DNA of 57,183 nucleotides from Gracilaria domingensis (Eukaryota > Rhodophyta > Florideophyceae > Gracilariales > Gracilariaceae), in NCBI GenBank assembly GCA_022539475.1, contig VCMS01000341.1, positions 1 through 57,183 of the forward strand. Reading direction: 5' to 3'. How positions within the stretch are numbered: the stretch's first letter is position 1; each line of letters starts with the position of its first letter. Shown piece after piece: positions 1 to 11,312 of this stretch. Under the pieces are notes generated by a model. It was not told the origin of the DNA, did no database searches, and saw only the letters and a program-made list of their open reading frames with translations. The position numbers and the translations under genes were made by a program.

Positions 1-292
1 AGTTGCGATTTGGCATTGCAACATGGGAAGAAATGGAAACGCAAACTAGCACGAGTGCAGTTTTGAGAGAGGGTCGCGGAAAAGAGTGAATGGGGTGGTG
101 CGGCGAAGTAGAACCTCTACAAAAACTAGGGGACCCAAGCACTAAACTGCGCGAAATGGAATTTAATATTCCAAAATTTCTTAATTTTTTGAGTGCCAGC
201 CTCTGCTACCCCCTCGCGCGCCCCAAATAGCCCCAAAACTAGCTTAGTTTCCAAAGCGAACAGACTATATTCCACTTTGCAGAACACAGACG
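1..292. repeat. Dispersed repeat A, copy 1 (truncated by window edge)
   Basis: This stretch matches 24844-25134 with only a few differences, in the same orientation. Both copies end after the same bases (AACACAGACG) and then continue into unrelated DNA: a transposase gene here, a Gypsy pol gene in the other copy. The shared right end is therefore a real element terminus. The left end lies outside the window. The last 17 codons of the transposase frame on the minus strand come from this repeat. No terminal inverted repeat or poly(A) tail is visible at this end. Confidence 0.85.
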
Positions 293-2578
293 TCGGATAC
301 GACTGCCTACTTCTCCGAGAAGGCGCTCCACGAGAAATTGAGATGAAACAGGCAAGGGACCGCATTCCTCTAAAAGTTCGGGAAGATGCAAAATGGCATG
401 GGTTGAAGGCGTGAAGCAGTAGTACTCAGATGGTTTGCTTGCAAACAAGTCGATGAATCTGGCAAACAATTCTTCAACCACGCACAAGAGGTCTTTTCTC
501 TGTTGATTACTGCAGTTGTAACTGAAGCATATATTCACCATTCTACCCGTGAGTCTCCAAATTCGTAGAATTTTCTTCTTCACCTTATAGTGATGCATGA
601 AAGGTAACAGATATAACTGTGCCTGTCTTTTGAAGTCTTCTGCTTTGTACTTCGTGACATGCTCCAACGACATAGGTGATCTCCCCCAACTGCTTGGTAT
701 TCCTCTTGCAGCTTCTTCCATTGACTTATTGATGGATTTCAGGGTCTCAGCCTCAATGCAATACTTCGGCAAACACGGTAACTTTTCGTGCTGGGAGTGA
801 GACCCGATTGCGAGTTTAAGTACATGTTTTGACCAACCGAGCAACACCAAATGCATGACATCGTAAGGGAACGAGAAAACGTAGTCAAGAGTTAGTCTTC
901 TCAAAAGAGATGAACGTTTAATACCGGTCTTCCGCTTCAAATCATCTCTTTCTTGTTTGCTGCAACTGTTCTTTGCCAGACGTTTCCATACTGAGAGGAC
1001 CTCGGCACTATCTCGAATCGTAGGACACTCAGTCCTGATTATATCCCCTCGACGGCATAATCTCTCTCTCGAAATAACGTCTTTGAGAAGTCTAGATGAA
1101 ACGTCAGGAACGACGCACGCGCTTCGGCATTCCCTCACAAAGGTCTTCTTTTTCTTGCAAAAACGGCAGAACATCAAACCTGTATGACCAACATATCCTA
1201 GTACCTTGGAGGCCGCAGGCCAGTCTGCAGTGAAGTACACAACATATGCCTTCATCAAACGTATCTGCTTGTCATAACACACAATTGGAATACCCTGTTC
1301 TAGCTCACGAAGATCTTCAACAATTTCATGCAGAAAGGTGTCAAAGTATAAGGTATCATGCGATCCCGATATAACTGCGAGTATCAACGAGTTAGAGGCT
1401 TTGGCTCTCTCGTTCGGATTGAGTTTGAGCACGGTGCATGTCACAGGCCACGATGAGACAGGCTCACCGCGCTTGTTTCGAAAGCATTCAAAACCATCAG
1501 TTGATATCGTGAGGAAGAAAATCAACGTTTTCTCGGTGGTATCAACATGTTTTGCACGTTCTTGAAGAAGCCTTGAGAACATCCTTCCATTATAGTAGTC
1601 GTCCGTCGATTCAAACCTGTCTGGAACTTCATCTACATCTCTTTGAGAGAAAACCGCATTCATTGCTCGCTTATAACCCTCTTGAGCTTCTCTAAAAGTA
1701 TCAGGACATCTTAGAAATGCTTTGAACGCTACTGATGGTTTCAGAAACCAAAAAGTTGCGCTTCCTTGGCCCATCATAGGGGCCTTACAGGTTGGACACT
1801 TTCTGCTTCCTTTCAACGCGCCGGAACACGCTGCATGGCCTTGTCGGCACATACGGACCGAACTCTTAAAGAGAATGTTTCTCTTTATGGCGATAGAAAT
1901 AAGAGAACGATAAGAGAAAATGGAGTTGAGAGGTTCAACGGACAGAAGTCGCTCGATAACGTTTTGAGAAATGTCGGATACTTCTGCCATATATAGGAAA
2001 CGGCTTAACCGCTTAAACTCATTAATTCTAGGGTCTTCATCGATTTCAATGTTCCCGGAAGGTACTGAGGAGCTCAGGCACGAATGATTGGAAGAAGAGG
2101 AAGGCTCCGAACTAGAACATTCATGCACAGGTGTACTAGAACCGAAGCTATGTTGATCGTTGCCCTCTCTAATAATTGCCTCATCTGCATAATTCATGTT
2201 CTCACTTTCTTCAATCTCTGCTACAACGTTATTACCCTCTATTGGAACGACTTCTAGTTCTTCTGTGGACTCTGCATTATTTTGGTTCGATGCAAACGTT
2301 GGATGCTGTCGTGCTACTTCTCCGTATTGGACTGAATCTGAAGCAGGCAAGTGTGTTTCAGAGCAATTTATGGCCGGCAAAGAACCTGATGGGTTTCGTG
2401 TTACATGAGGTGTGGTCTGCCATCGGAATCTTCTTCTTTGGTTTGAGAGATTTGGAATCTGGGGTATGTCTTCTACATTGCTTTGCTCATCACTTTCCCC
2501 ATTATCTGCTCTTTCCATGGGCTGGGTAATCTCCCATCTTCTCTTTCTTACCCGTCGATAATTTTCTTCTCCTTCCAT
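239..2578 (-). pseudogene. CACTA-type (Tnp2/Plavaka-like) transposase, 3' end truncated
   Basis: A 779-codon open frame, of which only 293-2578 is transposon sequence; the last 17 codons come from repeat A. The acidic, Ser-rich N-terminus is followed by a Cys-rich cluster (residues about 244-264, CPTC at its end). A Tnp2-type core follows: a ...DWP...GYVGHTG...CRFC block (about 452-474) and FPYDVMHLVLLGW (about 570-582). Near residue 728 is an H...HL....GP....QFLVE block, resembling the DUF4218-like C-terminal part of these transposases. The family cuts and pastes DNA transposons in the nucleus. No internal stop is visible, but the normal C-terminus is missing because repeat A joins at 292/293. 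An in-frame TGA lies just upstream of the chosen ATG at 2578; an upstream exon is possible. Confidence 0.75.
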
Positions 2579-3167
2579 TCAAAACGACAAATGTCCCTCG
2601 CTTTTAATGTGTTTGGCCGGAGTAGAAGCTCTTGCCCTTCCTTTGAGATGCAAATACTGCGGCGATGCCTCCTCATGTAATCCGAGTGTGAGAAACTTTT
2701 CGCAGATATTGGAAATTGGTCATTATTTTCTGTAGATCCATTCCGGAATATTTTGAAACAGATCAACGGCAACTACTCCCGCTTCATCACGTGATAGTTT
2801 TCGCTTCACCTCACCTCGGTGAGACAGAAACGGCGCCAGAAGAGTGATCCACGGCTTCCCGCCCATCGCCTCCCCTGCAGTTCGATACATAAGCGCTTCG
2901 TTCCGCTTCCTCCGACGACAATGGCTATACCTGGTACCATTCCTTCCGCTCTCATCCATTTCCTCTTTTGGTTCAGCCATTCTAGCGACGCCCTCCTACT
3001 GAACCCGGTCAAGCGGTGCAGAGACTCACATCTTTGCAGTCTATACCTTCCTCATACATCCAGTACGTTGTCCTGTCTGCTTTGCTGCGAGCACATCGCC
3101 TAACCTTTCCAAACTAACTTTGTTATGGATACTGAAATCATCCCTATCCTGTTATCCGAAATATGAC
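2579..3167. promoter_or_regulatory. Intergenic spacer between divergent transposon genes
   Basis: About 590 bp separate the two head-to-head transposon genes, so it must contain both promoters if they are transcribed. Short open frames exist on both strands, including one on the minus strand (2723-2980) that could be an upstream transposase exon, but none has a recognisable domain. I see no convincing TATA box. Confidence 0.4.
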
Positions 3168-4346
3168 ATGACTTCCCGCCAAATCTCCAGCGTCTCTGTC
3201 GACCGTTCCGTAACTGCTGCTCAAGCAGCGACCATGCCCCATAGTTCTTCTCCTCCCAATCAAGTTCCTCCTCAATGCATCCCCATTTCAACAGCTATGA
3301 ATCGTCGGAAAATGAAAGAGGCTGACAGGAACGGCAGACCCACAGGAGCCGTAATCTCTGCAAGGCTAGTTTTTAATCGTCTGTTCCGTGAGCGATTTCC
3401 AGACTGGATAGACTACGCGAGGACAGGGGATAACGAAGACTCGGACAACAATGTGGACCATGATCAGTTCCCAATCTACCTCGAGATGGCAAATGCCGTC
3501 AAAGATATGACACGTCAGTTTCTTTACCATAAGATGGGTCTGACTCGTGGCGCCCGTAATTTCCGTTCTGTGAAAATTGAGTACGCCTCTCAGCTTTTGC
3601 AGCTAAATCAAAAGGTTGTGAAGGCCTTTCCAGTTCTTGGAGCTGCCCAAAACTATTGGATAGTTACCGATTTTGTGAAGGAGGCAATGCAGAGAGACAA
3701 GAAGGCAGTGAAGGAAGCGACGAAGAGGACTAACGCTCCCGTTAAGGTTGCTATCGAGCGGGGATCGGCAGGAGGCAGAGACGGCCAGAATGGTGTCCCC
3801 GGGCCGGTGTCTGGTGGCAACTTTCGGGAAATGCCTGATTCCGTGGCCGGTGATGAAGCAGCTCCTACTAATGGTGATGCTCGAGCTATGAGCGGTCATG
3901 TCCAAGCGTCAGCTGAAGAACATGGTGAAGAGGTTGTTCACTCAAACTGTGATGCGCATTCGAGTCATTCAGAGATGGCTTATGGATCTCAAGATGATGT
4001 ATTCCAAAGCGATGACCTTAATGAAAATGCGTCTCAGTCTTGCCAAGACTGTGAAGAAATTACCCCTGCGGTTGTGCGAACTGCAGGTTCTCGACGTGGC
4101 GGGAATCGTACTCAGGGAAATGGTCCCCACTTGAGCCGCAAACGGAATGAAGTTGAGCCCATCAATCGCGACCAGGATGAATCCAACCGTCAGAAGCGTC
4201 GGCGCAAGAAGTCAAAGAACGCTCGATCCCGTTCGAATGTCACATCCAGCAACCAGAACAATCAACAAAGACCATCTCATATGCCTCGCCATGCTTCATC
4301 CGGACGTTCCCGTGCGGTTGGCTCCCGCACGCATCATCGTCAGTAG
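3168..4346 (+). CDS. Transposon partner protein, unknown function (392 aa)
   Basis: An intact frame divergent to the transposase. I start at 3168, the first in-frame ATG. The N-terminal half (about residues 45-190) looks globular, with a tract of aromatic and basic residues (RLVFNRLFRERFPDW). The second half is low-complexity: acidic and Gln/Ser-rich, then very basic, with KRRRKKSKNARSRS near residue 350, a probable nuclear or DNA-binding tail. I recognise no family. In the second CACTA-like element (35-40 kb) a gene sits in the same divergent position, but I see no clear sequence similarity. By position it is likely an accessory factor such as a DNA-binding TnpA-like protein; that is inference. 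Confidence 0.6.
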   Translation: MTSRQISSVSVDRSVTAAQAATMPHSSSPPNQVPPQCIPISTAMNRRKMKEADRNGRPTGAVISARLVFNRLFRERFPDWIDYARTGDNEDSDNNVDHDQFPIYLEMANAVKDMTRQFLYHKMGLTRGARNFRSVKIEYASQLLQLNQKVVKAFPVLGAAQNYWIVTDFVKEAMQRDKKAVKEATKRTNAPVKVAIERGSAGGRDGQNGVPGPVSGGNFREMPDSVAGDEAAPTNGDARAMSGHVQASAEEHGEEVVHSNCDAHSSHSEMAYGSQDDVFQSDDLNENASQSCQDCEEITPAVVRTAGSRRGGNRTQGNGPHLSRKRNEVEPINRDQDESNRQKRRRKKSKNARSRSNVTSSNQNNQQRPSHMPRHASSGRSRAVGSRTHHRQ

Positions 4347-4995
4347 ACCATTAACGCAACGTAAGTAGTTCGCGCACAAGATATTCACGATGATGACCCC
4401 AACAAATCTGGAGGTAACTATCTCACTCATTTCTTTCTCATACTTGCGTTATGACTAACTTTTATATTATCAGTAATGTCGACAAAGGTAGCCGTAGTTG
4501 CCCTGGCCGACACGATGGCTTCATTCTAAGTTCTCTTGCGCAGCTTTCCTGCCATCTATAAGTATTGATTTTGGACCAACACAAGGTCCTTGGGTAAACG
4601 GGTGTTCTAGGTCTGGTGTCGGATCTCAAGATGCATTGCATCTTCCACATACGACAAAGTTTTCTGATACCTACTCTGTTCTTCGTAGACATTTTGACAA
4701 AATTTGGCGTAGATGGTGTACCTCTTCGGACAAATCTGAGGTCCAATATGGTACATTACTTGACATCAACAGAGACATAAAGAGAGGAGGTTAGGTACTC
4801 TTGATAATGTCCTAGTTTGACAGTTTTCCGTCCCAAGAAGGGACAGATTATGTCTTACCATATAATTCTTCAATGGGCTATGTCTTGTCCTTTCTAGGAC
4901 CTCTTATTGTCTGACTCTGAAAGTCATATAGCGTACACATCACGAACCATTTCAGGAGGCCTTGGAGCATCCAAAAAGTAACGATTTTGAACTGA
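4347..4995. other. Non-coding 3' part of the CACTA-like element
   Basis: Open frames here are short (under 100 codons) and show no domain. The sequence has scattered words such as TTGGACCA and GGGACAGATT that resemble the subrepeats further right, so it is probably the inner, more decayed part of the element's subterminal region. Confidence 0.5.
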
Positions 4996-5262
4996 TTTTG
5001 GACAGATTTGGTGCTGCGAAAGTCGCACTTTCGAACCTCCTCTCGGACAGATTTGGAACTAATTGGGCCATATAACAACCCTAGTTGGACCAGCTACTTT
5101 TGCACATATTTTGGCCATCTTATGTACGAACTTAGTTGGCCATGTTTCGGCACACATTATGTGCCATTCTTTCGGGACAAATTAGTACACATTTAGATTA
5201 CTTCAGGGACACTTAAATCAGGATCTCTTTGGACCAATTCACGTCCATTTTTGGGCCATACT
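4996..5262. repeat. Degenerate ~24-bp subrepeats (subterminal zone)
   Basis: The words TTGGAC(A/C) or TTGGGCCAT/TTGGCCAT recur at about 4996, 5043, 5063, 5085, 5111, 5136, 5161, 5204, 5228 and 5251. Most spacings are 20-26 bp, or about twice that where one unit is too decayed to see. The repeats stop where Gypsy pol sequence starts. CACTA elements commonly have such short subterminal repeats that bind the transposase or TnpA-type protein; that role is inferred. Confidence 0.55.
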
Positions 5263-5275
5263 TAGGTATTTTACA

Positions 5276-8200
5276 TTGCTTGTAGGGTTCTGTCCTTCGG
5301 TCTGTGACGGCAGTACAGTACCATCCGCGGGCAAAGCGGCGACTTCTGCAGCAGCTACATCCTGGTGTTCTTCCGGATGTTCGGCTTTGTGCTCCACCGA
5401 AGTCGTGCGTTCCTTCTCAGGCTTTCGCGATAAATGCGCGTTGTTTGCGTCTTTCCGCTTGTTCGGCAGTGCGGCAGGCGTCCTCTCGCGTTCACTACGA
5501 CTTGCATGCGACATTGAGGCCTGCAACGGCGTTTCCGTCGACGACGGCGACAGCGACAGCGAGCGATTTGCCTCCTCCTCCCCCTCCTCAGTTGGAGCGT
5601 CGGGGGCGGTGGTAAGTATTCCCGCAGGGGCCAGTATCCGCGTGCGTACGTGAGCGGCAGCAGAGACCGACTGGTGAGGCTCCAGCTCAGCCAGCAAATC
5701 AGCAAGTCCGCGGTTGGGATGCTGCAATACTGACAGTGAAGTGGGAGCTTCCGCTTCAGCGGCTGTTTCTGCAGTAGGCGTAGCGGTGTCCGACGTTTCC
5801 GCTTACGTTTCCTGAGAAGCAGACGTTTGTGCAGGCGTTACGCGATCCCGCGAAAAACGCTCGTGCTCTCCCTTGATGTCAAGGACAACCGTAGTTTCGG
5901 CAACTGAAATGACCCGGTAGGGGCCATCCGCGATAGGAGAAAGCTTGTGGCGGTTCTCCTTCTCGGGATTGTAGTATTCCTTCCGTATGAAGGCATAGCT
6001 ACCTTCCCTAATCTGAGGGGCATGTCTGCGCACTCTTGCCTCGAAATTCCGCTTGTAGGCGGCTTGTGCCTTAGCGATATTCTGCCTAACCGTAGGAATA
6101 ATCTTCGTGAGCCATTCCTTCCACGCGTCCTTATGGAGGCGGGGCGAGGGGAACTTTTCCAGTACTGGCTGTGGCTCGATGACCACCGACGGTAGAACGC
6201 GTGATAGCACAAGCTCGAACGGCGAGATCTGAGTAGTACGATGGACCTGCGTATTGTAGGCATACATCACCGCATAGGTGTACTGATCCCATTCCGACGG
6301 ATGCTCGGCAACGAATGTCCGTAATGCATTGAGCATTATGCGGTTAAAAGGGTTCAACCTTCTCGTTACTCTGAGGATGATATGTTGTCGTGAACCAGTT
6401 TTGGATCCGCAGGATGTGGCAGACGTCTTGAAAGAACTTATTCGCGAATTGCGGTCCATTATCCGATACCAAATCAATCGGCGGTCCGTAGACAGAAACC
6501 CAGTGTGTGACGAAAGCTTGGGCGACCGCACTGGCGATAACCTTCTCAAAGGCACAGTCCGTACCAGCTTAGAAAAGCAGTCGGTGATCACCAGTAGAAA
6601 CTGGTTTCCCTGACGGGGGCGAATAAACTCACCGAGCAAGTCAATAACCACGAACTCCAGTGGAGCCCTAGCAGGGAAGAGTACCAATTTCTTGGAATAC
6701 TTCCGCAGTTTGACGAGGTTCTTCGCGCAATCAGAACATCCATGAACAGTGGCATACGAATTGAAAGCCATCGCTGGCCAGTAGAAGTCCTTCCTCAAGG
6801 TGTAGTACAGCTTCCTGCCACCATGGTGGGCTGAGAGCTTCGCATAGTGCGACAGATGCAGTACTCATGACTGAAGTGAGTGAGGAACCAAAATCTGTGG
6901 CCTGCGCGCGACAGTTCGGATGAGGAATCCCTCGTCGTCCTCGACGAAAGGCAGTCGTGCTCGACCGTTCAGACGGCTACGAATCTCCGTACAGAAAGCG
7001 TCCGTGTGCTGCTCCCTGATGAGTTCTCCCGGCTTGATCAGTACGAAAGAACCCGGTTCTGGGAGCGTGTCTGACACGGCTAAAACAGCATCGTAGATGT
7101 CCCATCCTTCCGAATCTTCATCGGCATCGCTCGAGCCGTCTTCTGCGAGGAAGCACGATATTTCCAGGTCATCGACTGGCGCAGCTTCAGCCGCTGTTTC
7201 CAAACGGGACAGTGCATCTGCCTGAGTGTTCAGGAGTCCTTTCTTGTAGCGGATTTTAAAGTCGAATTCCGACAAGCGAAGTCTCCACCGCATCAAGCCG
7301 CCAGATGGCTCTGCTATAGAGAGTAGCCAGCGTAGGGCCGAATGATCGGTATGAACAATGAAGCGAGTTCCCATAAGATAGGGCCGCAGTGTCTGTAATG
7401 CCCACACAACAGCCAAGCACTCCTTCTCGGATACCGAGTAATTCCTCTCGTGAACATTGAGGCTTCTTGACCAATACCCAATTGGCAATCTCTCGCCTTC
7501 CTTGATGGTCTGGGATAATGCACAGCCAACTTGGTAGTCGCTCGCATCCGTACCTACTGCATATGGCAAACCAGCCCTAGGCAGGGATAAAACAGGTGGC
7601 GATGTCACCGCGTCCACGAGCGACGAGAAAGCCGCGACCTTGCGGTCGTCGAATTCTTCCAGATCGACTGGCTGTCCTTTGCGGAGGAGCTCATTCAACG
7701 GCGCCGCAATGTCCGCAAAGTTCGGTATGAAGCGGCGGTAGACATTACACAAGCCGAGAAAAGATCGGAGTTCCGTCTGCGTCCGCGGATGCTTAGCCTC
7801 TTTGAGGGATTTCAAGCGAACCTCGTCTATCGACAGCCGTCCAGGACGGATAACGTGGCCGAGATACCTGACGGTTTCGGTGAAGAACTCACACTTCTTG
7901 AGCTTGAGCGTAATGCTTGCATCTCGTAGGACTCGCATCACATCCCGTACGTGGGTCAAGTGTTCGTCCAGGTTGTTGGAGTAGACAATGATGTCGTCCA
8001 GGTAAACCAGGCAAGTCTTCCACTTGAAGCGGGCGAGCAAAATGTCCACAGCACGTTCAAATGTGGCTGGCACGTTCGTTAACCTAACGGGCATCCGATT
8101 GAATCGGTATAATCTTTCATGGCAAACGAAGGCTGTCTTGTCACGATCTTCAGCCCTCACGGGAACTTGCCAATAGCCCCAATTCGCGTCTAGGGCCGTA

Positions 8201-9510
8201 GAAACTTTCGCGTCCCCCAATGAATCGATGCATTCGTCCATTCGTGGGATATGATACACATCCTTGACTGTAGCCGCGTTAAGCTTGCGGTAATCGATGA
8301 AAAATCGCCAAGACCGATCAGCTTTGGGCCCGAGCACCACCGGCGATGCCCAAGGCGACTGAGCCGGCTCGATAACTCCAGCGCGGAGCATTTTCTCAAC
8401 TTGAGCTTTTTCCTCCTGCCGAGCTGTCGGTCCTGCCCTGTAAGGGTGCTGTGAAATGGGCCGAGTATTCGGTAGCAAATCAATCCGATGTTCGGTAATA
8501 CCAATCTTACCCAGTGTGCCATCCCACATGGGCGTGAACTCTTCGAGCATGTGCCGCAATTTATCGCGGTGAGTCTCTGGGACGTGTTCAAGATCCAGAG
8601 ACTCCAGTTCCTGTACTGCCTTATCCTTCGTGTCATCAGCACTACGGTCGTTATCATTACTTTCCGACGGGGTCGGCATCGCTTCCCTCGCCAGGCTGCA
8701 GTTATCCGCATCCGGCGCAGTTGGCTTAGCATCTCTCGACGGACTGTTTGGTCCAGTCTTCGGTTCGGAATTGTTCCCTTCCGCCTCCCCCTCCTCAGTT
8801 TCGAGGGTACCGAGAACTTCGGCAATAGAAACCTAGGTAGGCACTATAGCCGCGGGGTGCGGGAGCAATGATCCAATAACTTGGCTCCTAACCAACCGTT
8901 GAGGGAAACGGCTGAAGTTCGCAACCAGCACCTGAAAAGGCTTCTCGGGTTCGACGAAAACGATCCCATTAGCCAGGGCGAGCTAATGCTTCTCCTGCAA
9001 CGCAGGCAACGGTTGCACCGTTTGTAAGCCACATTGTGGATACGTCACAGTAATCCAGACCTGCGATTCAGGCGGGATGAAAATAGACCGAGCTACTCGG
9101 AGTTTTGTAGACTTCCGTCCATCGGTTGTAGGCTCCTGCGCAGCAGGCAAAAGGACTTGCTTCTTCAAAACCCGTCGAAGGGGACGCCTAACGATCGGTA
9201 CAGTAGTCCCATCTTCGACTTCGATGGTTCGCTTCCGCGGTCGAATTGCCTCGACGAAGCGGTCACAGAAGTCGCAGCCGAGGATAACCGGCGCAGCGAG
9301 TTGCTTGCAAACCAAGGAATCGAGCTTCGCCACGTAGCGGCCAAGCCTGACCAGCAGGTCTATTACTCCCACAGTCCAGAGTCGGCGATTGTTCGCATCC
9401 GCTATGTCAATATGCGGCGCCGCACGAACGCGAGACCGCAAGTGCGGCGGAATCATCGATTCAACCAAGAAGTTTGGACCAGCTCCTGTATCGTCTGTCT
9501 CTTGCAGATG
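5276..9510 (-). pseudogene. pol: Gypsy-type pol (protease, RT, RNase H, integrase), decayed
   Basis: Read right to left, one frame runs almost unbroken through the domains in Gypsy order. The retropepsin DTGA site is at 9481-9492. Reverse transcriptase has its YLDD site at 7993-8004. RNase H follows with its D..E..D pattern, then the integrase HHCC zinc-binding part near 6730-6840, the integrase core, and an acidic tail to about 5276. In-frame stops lie at 8983, 8833, 6865 and 5803. Two opposite frameshifts bracket the integrase core near 6560 and 6340, hiding its second Asp and Glu in another frame. The copy is therefore dead. The 5' side breaks off just before the protease at 9510, and the 3' LTR is absent. 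No chromodomain is seen. Confidence 0.85.
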
Positions 9511-9922
9511 CTAGTTTTTGGCGAGGGTCGTCCAGAAATTGGCAAGGGTCGTCCAGTAAATTTTTTGAAAAAATATCGAGATCAATTATTTCAAAATTTG
9601 CAGATAATTGCTTGGGTCGTCCAGAATCGCTGTGCAGTAAATACTGGTGGGTTTTCCACTCGTGCTAGTTCTTTAGTCGAGGGCTACCTGAACTGTATTT
9701 CGCGAAGTCTAGGTTCAGTTTCCATTAAGGTGCACATTACACGATACCTTCTGCGGAATGATACCCTGCAACGCATGGAATACTAGTGCTAGTACAGATG
9801 ATGCCCATTATGAAATCATACCGTTTTATTCGTATCTATTCTTCTATCGACCGCTTTTGCTAACCACTACTTCGCTATATTACATGTACCATATCCCCAT
9901 GATGGAGCGGGTGTAGGCGCAA
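9511..9922. other. Non-coding left end of the 15.6-kb block
   Basis: The word GGGTCGTCCAG occurs three times (about 9526, 9547 and 9615), the first two about 21 bp apart, followed by AT-rich DNA. No coding capacity is convincing. Such short repeated words next to a junction resemble transposon subterminal repeats. Confidence 0.4.
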
Positions 9923-10074
9923 TCTGCGGCAGATGCCGCAGACTGCACCTCCACCATCGGCTGTATCGGTAGAACAAATACGCACTCCGAGAGGATGAGG
10001 CGCGAAGCGCCTCATCCTCTCCGTTCCTCATGTAGGGAACCATGCCCAGATGCATGGTTCCCTACTTGAGGAAC
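9923..10074. repeat. Cluster of three near-perfect hairpins
   Basis: Three inverted repeats stand almost side by side. 9923-9942 has 9-bp perfect arms and a 2-nt loop. 9989-10021 has 15-bp perfect arms and a GAA loop. 10023-10074 has 23-bp arms with one mismatch and a 6-nt loop. The arm sequences are unrelated to each other, so this is not one repeated family. Whether they act as DNA cruciforms or RNA stems is unknown. Confidence 0.85.
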
Positions 10075-10115
10075 CTGCACCTGCAACTCGTGAGCTACGT
10101 CCGCATCAAAAGTCA

Positions 10116-10260
10116 TTTACCTGTATACGCAAGCAGAAAGTATCCATAAGTTAGTCAATTCTCCGTTGAATGCATTTGAAATGCGATGGAACGTACCATT
10201 GATAAGAACAAAACAGAAACGTTGCGCTAGAAAAGTCGAGGGACCTAGTAACTCGCAAAA
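10116..10260 (+). repeat. 145-bp direct repeat, copy 1
   Basis: Matches 10490-10634 with about seven or eight substitutions and no indels (roughly 95 percent). The copies start at TTTAC(C/T)TGTATACGCAAG and are separated by 229 bp of unrelated DNA. They could be the ends of a small element or a simple local duplication. No gene is recognised inside them. Confidence 0.85.
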
Positions 10261-10489
10261 TGAAAAAGAAGAAGGAAAGGGATCGGTTAGATTACCAGCC
10301 CACCATCATCGTAAAGCGCGAAAGGTGTCGAAGCGAGAACTCACAACCAAGGACACCAAGAATGCCCATGCAGCAAACATACCTCAAGATGCGATAAACG
10401 AAAGAGCAGCCTATGTCCCAACCAAGTACCAGAATCGCCTATCCCGAACAGCCAGAGATCGATCTTGAGAGACGAAATGAAATTGGTCG

Positions 10490-10634
10490 TTTACTTGTAT
10501 ACGCAAGCAGAAAGTATCCATAAGTTAGTCAATGCTCCGTTGGATACAGTTGAAATGCGATAGAACGTACCATTGATAAGAGCAAAACAGAAACGTTGCG
10601 CTAGAAAAGTCGAGGGACCTAGTAACTCGCAAAA
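10490..10634 (+). repeat. 145-bp direct repeat, copy 2
   Basis: Second copy of the repeat at 10116-10260, same orientation, offset 374 bp. The DNA on to 10882 has no recognisable gene. Confidence 0.85.
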
Positions 10635-10882
10635 GTAACCCAAAGCCGTTTTCTTGCCGTGTACATGTCGCAGAGCGCGAAGAGACGTGGTGAGGATTGG
10701 TTAGTTTAGAACAAAGATACGTAGAAGGAAATGGAAGCACGTACGAAAAGACTGCACGGAATACATCCGTGAGATACGGATGCTGTCCGCTTTATGGAGG
10801 CATCCGACGAGGGCGGAGAAAGAGAATGAGGTACGCTTCATGTCCGCTTAATGGATTCCATTCTCAGCACGCTACTTCGTAA

Positions 10883-10948
10883 TCCGTCGTACTTTTTTCC
10901 GCCCTCGCACTTCGTAGCGAGTGCGAGGGCGGAAAAACGTACGACGGA
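10883..10948. repeat. Long near-perfect hairpin
   Basis: Arms of 28 bp (10883-10910 and 10921-10948) pair with a single mismatch, with a 10-nt loop that can itself pair partly (TCG/CGA). It lies in non-coding DNA upstream of a decayed transposase gene. Confidence 0.85.
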
Positions 10949-11312
10949 GCGGAGTAGAACGCGAGGATGGCACGGATCACGACGGTAACAAAAGGTCGGA
11001 CGTCGGACGGGCGGGGGCGGCGGCGGAGGGAAGAGATTTATTTTTCTGTGCGAGATTGGACAAGTGTACAGCGTACAACGTTGGGAAACCACAGGTTTAT
11101 AACCAGTGGTAGATAATACGAGAAGTACACCCTTGTGTTGAGGTCGACGTGTACCTACGTTCCTTTTTGAACGAAAGCACGTGATTAAAACTCAAAATAT
11201 ATCCTCCGTTCTGAGCAAGACGTCGATATTGACTGTCGCTCGACCTCCTTCTCCCTTCGGACGCCCTTCCCTTGCAGTCTTTGTCGTCGTTTCTCGTTCA
11301 TTTCTTCTTCCC

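Larger units (their letters stand above)
293..5275. mobile_element. CACTA/Plavaka-like DNA transposon, truncated at its left end
   Basis: The unit holds a minus-strand transposase (to 2578), a divergent plus-strand partner gene (from 3168), about 0.65 kb of non-coding DNA and a zone of degenerate ~24-bp subrepeats reaching about 5260. Subterminal repeat zones are typical of CACTA elements. The left end is cut by repeat A at 292/293. The right end abuts the broken C-terminal part of a Gypsy pol near 5270-5280, so this element may have inserted into the retrotransposon. I did not find clear CACTA...TAGTG termini, so the right boundary is approximate. Confidence 0.6.
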
